A stretch of 64,000 nt of DNA from an uncultured Ruminococcus sp. (GCA_945868475.1 CAMBLM010000010.1:1-64000); one strand, 5' to 3'; numbered from the stretch's first letter, positions 25,979 through 35,824 are shown. Notes: a model not told the origin generated them from the letters alone. A program made the numbers and translations.

Positions 25979-26869
25979 TTACTTTTCTCTCGTCGATGCC
26001 CTTCCAAGCACAAAGCTTCTGAAACGCTGCGCCGCAGGCGACATAAACACGCTGTCGTCCCACACCATAAAAAAGTCACGGTGATACGGCGGAGAGGTTA
26101 TCTCCAGCACCGAGATATCGAGCTTATGGAGCATATCCATATCGGGAACAACGGCTATACCGAAGCCTGCCGCAACAAGTCCCGCGATGACCTCGTCCTC
26201 CTCAGTTTCAACTACGGAAATTGGTTTTCCGCCGACCTGCTCATACATTCCGTCAACAACTTTGCGCAGTCCCGAGCCTTTGGCAAACCACACCGCAGGA
26301 TATTCCAGCGTTTCGGCAAGTCCGATGCTTCCCCTGTCCGCAAGAGGGTGTCCGTTCGGCACTATCATCACAAGTTTCTGCGAAGTAACGGGAGTTGCGG
26401 TCAGTCCGAGCGACCTTTCGGGTTCGGAGCAGAAAACAAGGTCAAATTTATGCTGCAAAAGTCCATCGATAAGTCCCGAGGAAAGGTCGGAATGGAAGCT
26501 GAACTCAACTCCGCTGTTCGGGTCGGCTGCGATGAAGTCCGAAGTCAGCTTCGGGATAAAATCGACGCCGAGCGTTCGCAGGAATCCGAGCCTTACAACG
26601 CCTTCGCCCTTTGCGGAACGCTGCAAAGACTCCATTCCTGCGTCAAGTATGCCGAGCGAACGCTGCGCACATTCCAGAAACTCCTCACCATATCGTGTGA
26701 GGACGGTATTTCGTCCCGATTTTTCAAAAAGCGGAACGCCAAGCTCCGATTCGAGCTGGCTTATCGCGTGGCTAAGGCTCGGCTGTGAAATGCAGAGCTG
26801 CTCCGCCGCGCGCGTATAATGCCGCAGTTCGGACAGCTTCACAAAATATCTCAAATGGTCTAAGTTCAT
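25979..26869 (-). CDS. LysR-family transcription regulator
   Basis: 296 residues. A clear LysR winged helix opens the protein (LRYFVKLSELRHYTRAAEQL, ISQPSLSHAISQLESELG, VPLFEKSGRNTVLTRYGEEF), followed by the effector domain. It is divergent from the YczE-like membrane gene with a 163-base gap, the usual LysR-target layout. The gap holds short inverted repeats such as CTAT-6-ATAG near 26938-26952. Probably controls its neighbour. Confidence 0.92.
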   Translation of the reverse strand: MNLDHLRYFVKLSELRHYTRAAEQLCISQPSLSHAISQLESELGVPLFEKSGRNTVLTRYGEEFLECAQRSLGILDAGMESLQRSAKGEGVVRLGFLRTLGVDFIPKLTSDFIAADPNSGVEFSFHSDLSSGLIDGLLQHKFDLVFCSEPERSLGLTATPVTSQKLVMIVPNGHPLADRGSIGLAETLEYPAVWFAKGSGLRKVVDGMYEQVGGKPISVVETEEDEVIAGLVAAGFGIAVVPDMDMLHKLDISVLEITSPPYHRDFFMVWDDSVFMSPAAQRFRSFVLGRASTREK

Positions 26870-27032
26870 ACTTTTTCCTTTCGACTGTAACAGAATTTTC
26901 TATCATATATAGATTATAGCACATACTATTAAAAAAATCTATAGTTTCATAGAAAATATTCATTTGCCACATAAATATAAAAGTGATAAAATTGATGTTG
27001 AACAAACATTTTCCTAAAAGGGGGCTTATATT

Positions 27033-27698
27033 ATGTCAGAAAAAAAGCTTTTCCGAGGTGAGCTTGCGCTGATCGTTGCCGTGATGATAAACAGCTTCGG
27101 TGTTGTGCTTATGCTCTATTCAAACGCAGGTATTTCCGCAATTTCAAGTGTTCCCTATGCCTTTTCGGAGGTTTTCCCAAAGCTTACGCTCGGAACTTGG
27201 ACTTATATTTTCCAGGGTCTGCTCGTTCTCAGCCTTATGATAATGCGAAAAAGAATAGTTCCGTCCTATCTTTTCAGCTTCGTTGTCGGATTCGTTTTCG
27301 GCGAGCTGCTTGACCTGCACAAAGCCTGGATAAACATTCTCCCGAGCGGTCTTGGCTGGCGTATCATGTGGTTCATCGTAAGCTATGTTCTTCTCAGCAT
27401 CGGAATAGCACTCTCGAACCGCTGCGTTCTGCCGATAACTCCGACCGATCTTTTCCCGAGAGAATTTTCCGAGATAACCGGGATCGGCTACCCAAAAGTA
27501 AAGATAACGTTTGACATAAGCTGTCTTGTTGTTACGGCTGCGCTGACGTTCTTTGCACTCGGCCGTATCGAAGGCCTTGGCATAGGCACTGTTGCCGCTG
27601 CTTTCACAATGGGAAAAGCCGTTGGCATCTGCGGCGATTTTATAGACAGGCATTTCCGCTTTGAAAGCTTTATGACAAAAAAGAAAAATGCCGCTTAA
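27033..27698 (+). CDS. YczE/YyaS-type integral membrane protein
   Basis: 221 residues with five to six membrane helices. It opens GELALIVAVMINSFGVVLML and has the family's PITPTDLFPRE segment between later helices. YczE-type proteins are membrane proteins of unknown transport or support role. Divergent from a LysR regulator, which probably controls it. GGGGG lies before the ATG. Confidence 0.8.
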   Translation: MSEKKLFRGELALIVAVMINSFGVVLMLYSNAGISAISSVPYAFSEVFPKLTLGTWTYIFQGLLVLSLMIMRKRIVPSYLFSFVVGFVFGELLDLHKAWINILPSGLGWRIMWFIVSYVLLSIGIALSNRCVLPITPTDLFPREFSEITGIGYPKVKITFDISCLVVTAALTFFALGRIEGLGIGTVAAAFTMGKAVGICGDFIDRHFRFESFMTKKKNAA

Positions 27699-27703
27699 AA
27701 TGA

Positions 27704-27979
27704 TCAAAACTCTTTTATAATAGTATCAACTGCATATTTATCCTTTATTTCGCGCAGGCGTTTCATGTGGGGCTGTCCCAGATGAAGTGTCTGCGCTTCT
27801 TTTGTTTCCCACTTTTCAAGCATGACAACGGTGTTCCCTTTTTCCGCCGATACAAAGTAGTCATAACCCAGACAGCCGCTTTCTCTGCGGATAGTTTCGG
27901 GAAGGTCTGCTTCGTATATTTCCTTTATAAATGTATCGGTGCAGTTTTCTTTGAGTTTATATATTACCAAAAGTTCCAT
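27704..27979 (-). CDS. Antibiotic biosynthesis monooxygenase-like (ABM/YgiN) protein
   Basis: 91 residues, a single dimeric ferredoxin-like ABM domain: MELLVIYKLKENCTDTFIKE, ESGCLGYDYF, VVMLEKWETKEAQTLHL. Relatives act as quinol monooxygenases or heme-degrading enzymes without a bound cofactor; which applies is unclear. AAGGAG precedes the ATG. It converges with the YczE-like gene, leaving only 5 bases. Confidence 0.85.
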   Translation of the reverse strand: MELLVIYKLKENCTDTFIKEIYEADLPETIRRESGCLGYDYFVSAEKGNTVVMLEKWETKEAQTLHLGQPHMKRLREIKDKYAVDTIIKEF

Positions 27980-28010
27980 ACATTCTCCTTAAAGTAAAGT
28001 CAATTATAAC

Positions 28011-28053
28011 AGAACAGGCTGCCAAACAGCTATTGTTGCAGGCAGCCTGTTCT
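28011..28053 (-). terminator. Strong hairpin after the MFS gene
   Basis: AGAACAGGCTGCC (28011-28023) pairs perfectly with 28041-28053. The T run is weak. Just after it on the minus strand is TTATAAT, which may be the -10 box of the monooxygenase gene. Confidence 0.7.
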
Positions 28054-28086
28054 TATGAAGAAATTTGAAGAAAATGACAAGCGAAA

Positions 28087-29322
28087 TTAATTTTCGGCGG
28101 CGTCTTTTTCCTGCATCTTTGCGGTGAGCTTCTTCGCAACGAATACAAGCACGATAGCTGCCGCTGCAAGAACAGCCGAGCCGATAAAGCCCATTACATA
28201 CGAATTCGTCTTATCATAGAAGCTTGCGCTGATCTTAGGACCGACGAACGCGCCTATGCCGTAGCCGATGAAGATAAGTCCGTAGTTGCGGTTATAGAAC
28301 TTGCTGCCGAAAACGTTCTTTACGATCGGAGCGAATACAACGAGCAGACCGCCGAACGAGAATCCGACAAGGCAGATGCAGAGGATAAAGTACGGGAGGC
28401 TCTTTGCGAATGTGAGCATTATCATTGAAATGCCGTTGATAAGAAGAACGAGAATGAGCGAGTTCCAGCCTTTGAGCTTATCATAGATAAAGCCGAAGCC
28501 GATACGTCCTATCATATTCGCAAGGGTCATAATGCTTACGCAGAGAGCGGCAGTCATTGCGCTCTGACCTATCTGATTCTGTGCGATAGGCGAAGTTGCG
28601 CTTACCATCATTGTTCCTGCTGCGTTCGCGAAGATGAACATTATAACGAGCACCCAGAAAACAGGTGTCTTGACCATACCGGGGATATTGTAATTCTTCG
28701 TGTTAAGGACTTTAGCCTGCTCTGCGCTCGGTTTCCAACCCTCAGGCAGCCAGCCCTCGGGGCAGGGAACGATCATCCAAGCAACTGCGCCGATGCCGAT
28801 AAGGAATACGACCGCGAGAATTTTGCATGTAGCCTGTGCGCCGTAGTTATTGATAAGTATCTGTGCAATAGGCGACATAATGAATGGGCCGCAGGAAGCA
28901 CCTGCCTGAACAAGACCGGAGATAGAACCGCTCTTGTCGGGGAACCATTTGAGTGCCGTCGGAAGGCAGGCAGGATAGATAGTACCTGCGCCCGCACCTG
29001 CAAGAATACCATAGAAAATGTAAAGCTGCGGTATCGTTTCGGCAAAGCCCGTCAGGAACCAGCCTGCCGAGAAGAATGCAAGTCCGATGTAGATAGCCGT
29101 CATAGGCTTTAACTTTTCGGCAAGTATTCCGCCGACAAAACCCATAAGACAGTAAATAAACATATAAATAGTATAAGCCATACTGAAATCCGACTGGCTC
29201 CAGCCGAACTGTCCCGTAAGAGGAAGTGCGAAAAGGCTGAAATAAGCCGTTGCGGAAGTGAAAAGACTCTGTATCCAGACGCCTGCGAATACACGCCAGC
29301 GTGTTCCCTTTGTAATATTCAT
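28087..29322 (-). CDS. MFS transporter, OFA (oxalate/formate-type) family
   Basis: 411 residues with 12 predicted helices. The N-terminal half has the OFA signature region (GIAGAGAGTIYPACLPTALK in near form) and a WFPDKSGSISGLVQAG loop; a second similar repeat starts near residue 215. OFA carriers exchange small carboxylates. It lies 18 bases after an SDR gene in the same operon, so the carrier may import or export the SDR substrate or product. Confidence 0.88.
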   Translation of the reverse strand: MNITKGTRWRVFAGVWIQSLFTSATAYFSLFALPLTGQFGWSQSDFSMAYTIYMFIYCLMGFVGGILAEKLKPMTAIYIGLAFFSAGWFLTGFAETIPQLYIFYGILAGAGAGTIYPACLPTALKWFPDKSGSISGLVQAGASCGPFIMSPIAQILINNYGAQATCKILAVVFLIGIGAVAWMIVPCPEGWLPEGWKPSAEQAKVLNTKNYNIPGMVKTPVFWVLVIMFIFANAAGTMMVSATSPIAQNQIGQSAMTAALCVSIMTLANMIGRIGFGFIYDKLKGWNSLILVLLINGISMIMLTFAKSLPYFILCICLVGFSFGGLLVVFAPIVKNVFGSKFYNRNYGLIFIGYGIGAFVGPKISASFYDKTNSYVMGFIGSAVLAAAAIVLVFVAKKLTAKMQEKDAAEN

Positions 29323-29340
29323 AGCTTTATCCCTCCGATA

Positions 29341-30117
29341 TTACTGCTGAAGTGTGCCGAGGTCAAGACCGAGGTCACGGCCGCTGAACTTGCCTGCCGC
29401 ACGGCTTGTACCGAGCCAGAATACCATATCGGAGATATCCTCAACATCGAGGAACGGTACGGAGTCGTACATTTCCTGCCAATCCTTGAAGTGCTTGCCC
29501 GTGAGGTCGTTGATGAACTCAACATAGCTTTCGGTTTCGCACATAGGAGTCTTTACCTTTGTCGGGCAGACTGTGTTTACAACGATGCCCGTGCCTTTAA
29601 GCTCCTGAGCAAGAGTTTTTGTAAGACCTCTTACGCCCCATTTTGCCATACAATATGTAGCAAGCTTAGGTGTGCCGTACATACCCGATGTGGACGAGAT
29701 ATTGATGATGCGTCCGAAGCCCTGCTTCTTCATATAGAGTGCGGCATACTTATCTGTTCTCCAAGTGCCGATGAGGTCGATATCGATAACTTTCTGCACC
29801 TGCTCATCGGTGAGTTCCCAAGTATAGCCGAAGTTGATAACGCCTGCGTTGGCAACAACAACGTCAATTCTGCCGAATGTTTCCCAAGCCTTTTCAAAGA
29901 GAGCCTTCATATCGCTGTCGGAAGTAACGTTTGCCTTTACTGCGAGAGCCTTTGCGCCGAGCTTTTCGATCTCCTGCACGGTAGCTTTGAAGGTATCGCC
30001 CTCGGGGTCCTGCATATCGGCAAGAACAACGTCAAAGCCGTTCTCTGCGAACTTGATAGCGTGAGCCTTGCCCTGTCCCATTGCGCCGCCTGTGATAAGT
30101 ACAACTTTTCTGTCCAT
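29341..30117 (-). CDS. Short-chain dehydrogenase/reductase
   Basis: 258 residues from the ATG at 30117, which has GGAGG 9 bases upstream; a longer frame to 30192 lacks a ribosome site. Classical SDR motifs are present: TGGAMGQG for NAD(P), the NAG motif (VVANAGVINFG), Ser in INISSTSGMYG and YCMAK as the catalytic Tyr-Lys. The GAMGQGKAHAIKFAENG opening resembles carveol-dehydrogenase-type SDRs. First gene of an operon with the OFA-type carrier. Substrate unknown. Confidence 0.92.
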   Translation of the reverse strand: MDRKVVLITGGAMGQGKAHAIKFAENGFDVVLADMQDPEGDTFKATVQEIEKLGAKALAVKANVTSDSDMKALFEKAWETFGRIDVVVANAGVINFGYTWELTDEQVQKVIDIDLIGTWRTDKYAALYMKKQGFGRIINISSTSGMYGTPKLATYCMAKWGVRGLTKTLAQELKGTGIVVNTVCPTKVKTPMCETESYVEFINDLTGKHFKDWQEMYDSVPFLDVEDISDMVFWLGTSRAAGKFSGRDLGLDLGTLQQ

Positions 30118-30165
30118 AGTTTTCTTCCTCCGAATTATAAAATTTGATCGCATGAATTTCATTTT

Positions 30166-30240
30166 ATGAAACTGACTTTTCAAAATAGTCATATTTCATA
30201 TTTCGTTTTGAATTATAGCACATACTTTTGTGAATTTCAA
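30166..30240 (-). promoter_or_regulatory. Promoter and candidate operator of the SDR-MFS operon
   Basis: On the minus strand TTGAAA, 17 bases, TATAAT (30212-30240 on the plus). Just downstream is an imperfect palindrome, ATGAAACTGACT (30166-30177) with AGTCATATTTCAT (30187-30199), placed to block transcription start. The regulator is not identified. Confidence 0.6.
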
Positions 30241-30409
30241 TAGGTTTTTCTTATTTTCATTAATTTTATCTATAATTAAATATTTATTATTGTTTAAATC
30301 TATCAAATAGCAATTTCTTTAAATAAAATTTTTCACAAAAATTCTTTTCTTTACAATAAATTACTGTAAAAATTATGTCGTTCATAGTTGATTCTCACTA
30401 AAAAAATAA

Positions 30410-30438
30410 TTGACAGCCTTTTTGGCTTATGGTAAAAT
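30410..30438 (+). promoter_or_regulatory. Promoter of the binding-protein/hybrid-kinase pair
   Basis: TTGACA, 17 bases, TAAAAT. A MITE-like element separates it from the gene, lengthening the 5' leader by about 100 bases. Confidence 0.65.
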
Positions 30439-30496
30439 AATAGTGGCTTTTTATGCAATTTTTCTATAACAGAAATTCAGAGTTTTACTCGTTTTA

Positions 30497-30594
30497 TACT
30501 AAAAAGCAATTAAAAACTATACAAAAATCAAGCATGATATCGAATATATGGATTATGCAGTGATTTTTGTCTACAGTTTTATTGGACTTTAGTA
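30497..30594. mobile_element. Palindromic MITE-like element, copy 4 (diverged)
   Basis: 98 bp from TACTAAAAAGC to GGACTTTAGTA, flanked by TTA on both sides. The ends have drifted from the consensus, suggesting an older copy. It lies between a promoter and its gene. Confidence 0.85.
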
Positions 30595-30619
30595 TTATAT
30601 ATTAATAAGGAGAACTTTA

Positions 30620-31432
30620 ATGTTCAGAAAAAGAACGCTCCGCTCATTTTTTGTGAGCCTGATGCTGACGGCTTTATGCTGTCTGACGCTTGTCGGCTGC
30701 GCTTCCAAGACCGACAATGAGCTGCCGAAGCTTGTTATCGGCTGCGATAACTGCCGCCCGTACAACTACACCGATGAGGACGGCAACCCTGCAGGAATGG
30801 ACGTTGACCTTGCAAAAGAGGCATGCCGCCGCATGGGGTACTAACCCGTTTTTGAACAGATAGAATGGAACAGACGCGATGTTCTTCTTGCAAGCGGAAA
30901 GATCGACTGCCTTTGGAGCTGCTTTTCTATGGACGGTCAGGAGGATCGCTATGCATGGGTAGGACCTTATATGTACAGCCGTCAGATCGTCGCGGTCATG
31001 TATGACAGCCCGATCAGGCATCTGAGCGACCTCGAGGGAAAAAGTGTTGCTGTCAGAGTAGGCTCAAAGGCGGAAACTACATTTCTCGAACACAGTGAAA
31101 ATGGTGTTCCGCAGGTGCAGAATGTATATTGTCTGAACAATTTGAATGACGTTATCACAGCTCTGCGCAATGACTATGTTGACGCCTGCGCAGGCTATGC
31201 TGCCGCAGTAAGAGAACAGCTTCGCAATGCAGGAGTTGAATATCGTTTTCTCGATGAAGACCTTGCCCGTGCAAAGCTTGGAGTCGCTTTTTCAAAGGGC
31301 AGCGATGAGGGGCTTCGCAGCAAGCTTTCCGATGCCCTGGATGAAATGCTTGCCGACGGCACGACCGCTCGGATCCTGCAAGCCTACGGCGTTGATACCG
31401 ACAAAGTCCTCGGAGGTGAAGAAAATGAGTGA
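30620..31432 (+). pseudogene. Extracellular solute-binding lipoprotein interrupted by one in-frame stop
   Basis: The frame encodes a lipoprotein signal (lipobox TLVGC), then a family 3 type amino-acid-binding domain (LVIGCDNCRPYNYTDEDG, GMDVDLAKEACRRMGY). TAA at 30842-30844 (codon 75) interrupts it; the same frame continues without fault (PVFEQIEWNRRDVLLASGKI) to 31432. One change, for example GAA to TAA, would explain this. It overlaps the start of a hybrid sensor kinase by 8 bases, so it was probably the ligand-binding partner of that kinase. Sequencing error, recent mutation and readthrough are all possible. Confidence 0.85.
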
Positions 31433-34019
31433 GCTTCACCCAAAAAAATTCTTTCAGTTCACTATCTATAAGGCTGTCATTTTCGGCTTGGTACTCCTTT
31501 TGCTCACGGCATCGGTCACGGGACACAAAACAGCCATGGAAACGACCGTCATTGCCGAAAATACAATGGATACGCTCAAACAGCAGTGTTCAAGCTTCAA
31601 TAAGCTCGTTGACTCCGACCGAACAAAGGGTCTTTTCCGTCTGACCGACCTGCTCCGCGATTTCAGTAACCGCTTGGCCGATGAACCATCTCTCGCCGAT
31701 GATACCATGCTCGAACAGTATGTTGACAGCCTGCGTATAAGCGGCGTTACCCTGCTCAATGGCGAGCTGAAAACAGAAGCCTCCGGTCATACAAGACGCT
31801 TCAGCGACCCTGACTGGCAAAAAACCGATATCGGCAGCCGCTTTGCCGATATTATCACCTATCCGGCAAAAATTTTCGCCGAAAGAACGGAAGTGAACGG
31901 CGAATACTACGATGTCTGCGCAGTTGCACGAAAAGATGCGCCCGGCATTATCATCGGCTATTACAAACAGCCGTCGGGACTTATCTCCGACACGGAAAAT
32001 GACCTTGAAAGCCTGCTCACGGGTCTTAACCTTGAGCAAAACGGTCACTATGCCATCATTGAAGACGGCAACGTAAGGGCAACGAGTGTGCAGTCAATGA
32101 AAGACAAAGCTCTTTCGGACGATGCCGTTTTGCAGCAGCTTTCCCATATTGAACAGAACGGAAAACTTCACCTTATAAAAGCGGACGGAAAGCACTACTG
32201 GGGTTATCGTTCCGCATACGAGGGCTACATAATCTGTATATATTACCCGTTCGCAACGGTATTCTCGGATTCGCTTTTTGCTTCTGCGCTTTTTGCGGCG
32301 GTGTATTTCTTCTTCTGCGTTCTGTATTTCGCTGTGCGAAACCGCACACTTTATGAAAATCAGGAAAAGCTCAAAGAAAGCAACCTCCGTCTGACGGAGA
32401 GCGTCCGGATGCTCAGATCACTGGAAACTATCTATTTCAGCCTTTTCTATGTTGACCTTTTATCGGACAGTTATAACACCATATATATTGCCCCCTGGCT
32501 TGAAAAGGCTATTCCGCAGAGCGGCGTTTATACAACGCTCAAAAACACGTTCCTCACCACTATGGTCGTGCCTGCATACCGTGAAGATATTGACCGCAGA
32601 ATGTCCGGGGACTTTATCCGTAAAACGCTTTGCAAAGAAAATATCACCGCTGTTCGCAAAAGCTTTTATACCGACTATCAGGCACTGCGCGGCGGCGAGA
32701 TAAAATGGTGCAGAGTCAGCGCTACTGTCGTTGATTTTGACGATGCCGGAATGCCCGTGCATATCCTTGCGCTCCTTCAGGACGTTGACAGTGAAAAGAC
32801 CAAGGAAGCTGATTATCAGGCACAGATACTCAAAGAAGCGCACGAAGCCAAGGTCGCAAACCTCGCAAAGACGGAATTTCTCCGCCGAATCAGCCACGAT
32901 ATACGAACACCCGTCAACGGCATCAAAGGCTATATCGATATGGCGGCAAGTCACCCCGACGACCCCGAGATACAGGCTCACTGCCGCGAAAGCGCAAATG
33001 CCGTGCTTCACACCCTGCTTGAACTTGTGAACAGCGTCCTCGATATGAGCAAGCTCGAAAGTGATGAGGTTGTATTGGAAGAAAAACCGTTCGACCTTAC
33101 AGAGCTTCTTGACGAGATAAACGCCGTTCTTAAACCGCAGGCGGCTTCAAAGAACATTGAATATGAGATCATGCGGCAGGACGGACTCGCTGTCAGTCAC
33201 CTTATCGGCAGTCCGCGTTACCTGAGCCAGATACTCCTCAACCTTGCGAGCAACGCAATTAAATACGGCAGACCGGGCGGATATCTCCGCCTTAACACCA
33301 AGCTTATATCAAGCACCGGGCAGGAGGCCGTATATGAGTTCACCTGCGAGGACAACGGCATCGGTATGAGCGGAGAATTCCAGAAGCACCTGTTTGAGCC
33401 TTTCTCACAGGAGGCTCAGAATGCCCGAACCAAATATGAGGGTGTAGGACTTGGACTTTCCATCGTCAAAAAGCTTGTCGATGCGCTCGGCGGAACTATC
33501 ACCTGCCGCTCCGAAAAAGATGTCGGCACGACTTTCCGCGTCCGACTGACTTTCCGCATAGATAAAGACTATAAAGTACCCGACCACCCCTCCGAAAAAA
33601 GCGATCACTCGGTATTGGAGGGCAAAAACGTGCTTCTTGCCGAGGATAACGAGCTGAATATGGAGATCGCGGAGTTTCTTCTCACCGACCGCGGCGCAAA
33701 GGTCACAAAAGCATGGAACGGAGAAGAAGCTGTTGATATCTTTGCCGCTTCCGAAACAGGATTCTTCGATATCATTTTTATGGATATAATGATGCCCGTA
33801 AAGGACGGCCTTACAGCGACCCGTGAGATACGTTCACTTGACCGTGAGGACGCAAAAACAGTACCTATCACGGCAATGTCCGCCAATGCTTTTTCCGATG
33901 ACATACAGCGAAGCCTTGATGCAGGAATGAATGCGCATATCTCCAAACCCATTGACGAAGCGAAGCTGACCGCAACTGCTGAACTGCTTCTCAACGGGCG
34001 CAAGGCTGTTTTATCGTAA
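31425..34019 (+). CDS. Hybrid sensor histidine kinase with receiver domain
   Basis: About 864 residues from the ATG at 31425 (GGAGG upstream; a longer frame from 31227 lies inside the previous gene). One membrane helix near residue 20, an extracytoplasmic sensing region to about 285, a second helix, a PAS-like region, then HisKA (EFLRRISHDIRTPVNGI), HATPase (NLASNAIKYG, GVGLGLSIVKKL) and a C-terminal receiver with Asp in FMDIMMPVKDG. The HxRTP-type His and the receiver Asp imply an internal relay. Coupled by overlap to the binding lipoprotein gene; output partner unknown. Confidence 0.92.
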   Translation: MSELHPKKFFQFTIYKAVIFGLVLLLLTASVTGHKTAMETTVIAENTMDTLKQQCSSFNKLVDSDRTKGLFRLTDLLRDFSNRLADEPSLADDTMLEQYVDSLRISGVTLLNGELKTEASGHTRRFSDPDWQKTDIGSRFADIITYPAKIFAERTEVNGEYYDVCAVARKDAPGIIIGYYKQPSGLISDTENDLESLLTGLNLEQNGHYAIIEDGNVRATSVQSMKDKALSDDAVLQQLSHIEQNGKLHLIKADGKHYWGYRSAYEGYIICIYYPFATVFSDSLFASALFAAVYFFFCVLYFAVRNRTLYENQEKLKESNLRLTESVRMLRSLETIYFSLFYVDLLSDSYNTIYIAPWLEKAIPQSGVYTTLKNTFLTTMVVPAYREDIDRRMSGDFIRKTLCKENITAVRKSFYTDYQALRGGEIKWCRVSATVVDFDDAGMPVHILALLQDVDSEKTKEADYQAQILKEAHEAKVANLAKTEFLRRISHDIRTPVNGIKGYIDMAASHPDDPEIQAHCRESANAVLHTLLELVNSVLDMSKLESDEVVLEEKPFDLTELLDEINAVLKPQAASKNIEYEIMRQDGLAVSHLIGSPRYLSQILLNLASNAIKYGRPGGYLRLNTKLISSTGQEAVYEFTCEDNGIGMSGEFQKHLFEPFSQEAQNARTKYEGVGLGLSIVKKLVDALGGTITCRSEKDVGTTFRVRLTFRIDKDYKVPDHPSEKSDHSVLEGKNVLLAEDNELNMEIAEFLLTDRGAKVTKAWNGEEAVDIFAASETGFFDIIFMDIMMPVKDGLTATREIRSLDREDAKTVPITAMSANAFSDDIQRSLDAGMNAHISKPIDEAKLTATAELLLNGRKAVLS

Positions 34020-34050
34020 ATACAAAGCTGCCGCCAACAAAATTTTAAGA

Positions 34051-34082
34051 GATACCGACCCGCAAAGTCGGTATCTTTTTTA
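34051..34082 (+). terminator. Terminator of the hybrid-kinase transcript
   Basis: GATACCGAC (34051-34059) pairs with GTCGGTATC (34067-34075), followed by T6. Confidence 0.9.
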
Positions 34083-34128
34083 TATACAGAAATGCCTTTG
34101 AAGCATTTCAAAGAATACAAAAAGAGTA

Positions 34129-34158
34129 TTGGACTTTTCAGATCTGCGGATATATAAT
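34129..34158 (+). promoter_or_regulatory. Promoter of the flavodoxin/redox operon
   Basis: TTGGAC, 18 bases, TATAAT (34153-34158). The next gene starts 50 bases on; no other strong promoter was seen before 38736. Confidence 0.7.
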
Positions 34159-34208
34159 AGAACCAACGAAATAAAATGCTTCCGCAAAGTGCCGAAAGGA
34201 GATGCCTT

Positions 34209-34463
34209 ATGCCTATGACCGATGCCGAACGGTTCGGTGAATGCCTTGATGATATCGGCTGCCGCGAAAACGAAAAAGCGGAGCTTATGCACTGCCGATG
34301 CAATGATGATATCCCGGGGACGATACGTCTGCTCCGAAAGCGCAGACAAACTCTCCTTGATGCGATACACAAGGAAGAAAAACAGATAAGCTGCCTTGAC
34401 TACCTTGTGTTCAAGCTCAACGAACAGCTTGAACAGCAGCTTGACGAAAACAAAGGAAAGTGA
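34209..34463 (+). CDS. Small helical protein resembling a MerR C-terminal region
   Basis: 84 residues from the ATG at 34209 with AAGGAG 7 bases upstream. The N terminus carries Cys residues (LDDIGCRENEKAELMHCRCN), and the rest is one long helix (LLRKRRQTLLDAIHKEEKQI, LDYLVFKLNEQLEQQL) like the dimerising helix of MerR regulators, but there is no DNA-binding domain. It opens the redox operon and may be a regulator fragment or an independent small protein. Confidence 0.65.
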   Translation: MPMTDAERFGECLDDIGCRENEKAELMHCRCNDDIPGTIRLLRKRRQTLLDAIHKEEKQISCLDYLVFKLNEQLEQQLDENKGK

Positions 34464-34467
34464 TACT

Positions 34468-35160
34468 ATGACGAAAGAAAAGCTTTTTTCAAAAAGAGTA
34501 TTGAGCGTATTGACTGCGCTCTTCACCGCCGCTGCTTTATCGTCCTGCGCAAGCACTGACAGTACCGTCAGCGAGAGCGAAACGCAGACCTCGCAGGTAA
34601 TTGATAACGAAGCCGCTCAGCCGACAGAAACAGAAACGGAAAGCTCATCGAAAACCGAAGCCGAACCTGCGGAAACTTCCGACGAAAGCAAGACCGCAGT
34701 TGTTTATTTCTCCGCAACGGGAACTACTGCCGAGATAGCAAAAATGATCGCAGACGAAACGAACGGCGACCTTTTTGAGATCGTCCCCGAAATGCCCTAT
34801 ACGGACGACGATCTCAACTACAACAACGATGACTGCCGCGCAAACGTTGAGCAGAACGATGATTCCGCGCGTCCTGCCATTGCGAACGACCTTTCCGCTG
34901 TCAGCGATTACGATGTCGTTTTCCTCGGACACCCTATCTGGTGGGGAACGAACCCGAGAATAATACAGACTTTCCTCGAAAGCTATGACCTCTCGGGTGC
35001 AAAGATCTACACATTCTGCACATCGGGAGGAAGCGGCATTGAAACGAGCGTCAGCGAACTGCAAAGCCTTTACCCCGAAGCAAACATCATCAGCGGAAAA
35101 AAGCTCAACGATGCGACAGCCGATGATATCCGCGAATGGGTGGAAAGTCTGAAACAATAA
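34468..35160 (+). CDS. Lipoprotein-anchored flavodoxin
   Basis: 230 residues. A lipoprotein signal (AALSSC) and an acidic Thr/Glu-rich linker (to about residue 70) precede a flavodoxin domain: VVYFSATGTTAEIAKMIA for the FMN phosphate loop, HPIWWGTNPRIIQTFLE near the isoalloxazine. Being extracytoplasmic, it may carry electrons at the cell surface, as in other Clostridia. It follows the helical gene by 4 bases. Confidence 0.88.
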   Translation: MTKEKLFSKRVLSVLTALFTAAALSSCASTDSTVSESETQTSQVIDNEAAQPTETETESSSKTEAEPAETSDESKTAVVYFSATGTTAEIAKMIADETNGDLFEIVPEMPYTDDDLNYNNDDCRANVEQNDDSARPAIANDLSAVSDYDVVFLGHPIWWGTNPRIIQTFLESYDLSGAKIYTFCTSGGSGIETSVSELQSLYPEANIISGKKLNDATADDIREWVESLKQ

Positions 35161-35206
35161 ACTCGGAATTGTATAAGTTTTTCAAAAAAAAATTGGGAGG
35201 TTTTTT

Positions 35207-35824
35207 ATGAAAGTTCTTATAATAAACGGCAGTCCGAGAGTTGGCGGAAACACCGCTCTCGCCGTGAACGAAATGACGAAGGTCTTTGCCGAGGAGGGCA
35301 TTGAAGCCGATGTTATGCAGATCGGCGCAAAAGCTATCCGCGGCTGTATCGCCTGCGGAAAATGCTCCGAGCTTGGAAAGTGCATCTTCAACGATGAAGT
35401 GAACGAAGCGGCAAAAAAGTTTGAAGAAGCAGACGGTCTTGTCATCGCAAGTCCCGTTTACTACGCTTCGGCAAACGGAACACTGATATCTTTCCTTGAC
35501 AGACTTTTCTACAGTTCAAATTTCGATATGTCGATGAAAGTCGGCGCAAGCGTTGTATGCGCCCGAAGGGGCGGCTGCTCGGCGACTTTTGATGAGCTGA
35601 ACAAATACTTCACCATCTCAAATATGCCGATAGCTTCGAGCCAGTATTGGAACTCTATCCACGGCAGGGCAAAGGGCGAAGCTGACCTCGATGAAGAAGG
35701 AAAACAGACGATGCGCACCCTCGCACGGAATATGTCTTTCCTTATGAAGTCTGTTGCGCTCGGCAAGGAGAAATTCGGTCTGCCGAAAAAGGAAGACCGC
35801 GTTGCGACTAATTTTATTCGCTGA
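35207..35824 (+). CDS. Flavodoxin-like NAD(P)H-dependent FMN reductase
   Basis: 205 residues. Opens with the FMN loop MKVLIINGSPRVGGNTALA, then CIACGKCSELGKC, a Cys-rich insert typical of iron-sulfur flavoproteins in anaerobes (whether a cluster is bound is not clear), and SPVYYASANGTLISFLDRL. Cytosolic. Likely reduces flavin, quinone or nitro compounds within the redox operon. Confidence 0.88.
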   Translation: MKVLIINGSPRVGGNTALAVNEMTKVFAEEGIEADVMQIGAKAIRGCIACGKCSELGKCIFNDEVNEAAKKFEEADGLVIASPVYYASANGTLISFLDRLFYSSNFDMSMKVGASVVCARRGGCSATFDELNKYFTISNMPIASSQYWNSIHGRAKGEADLDEEGKQTMRTLARNMSFLMKSVALGKEKFGLPKKEDRVATNFIR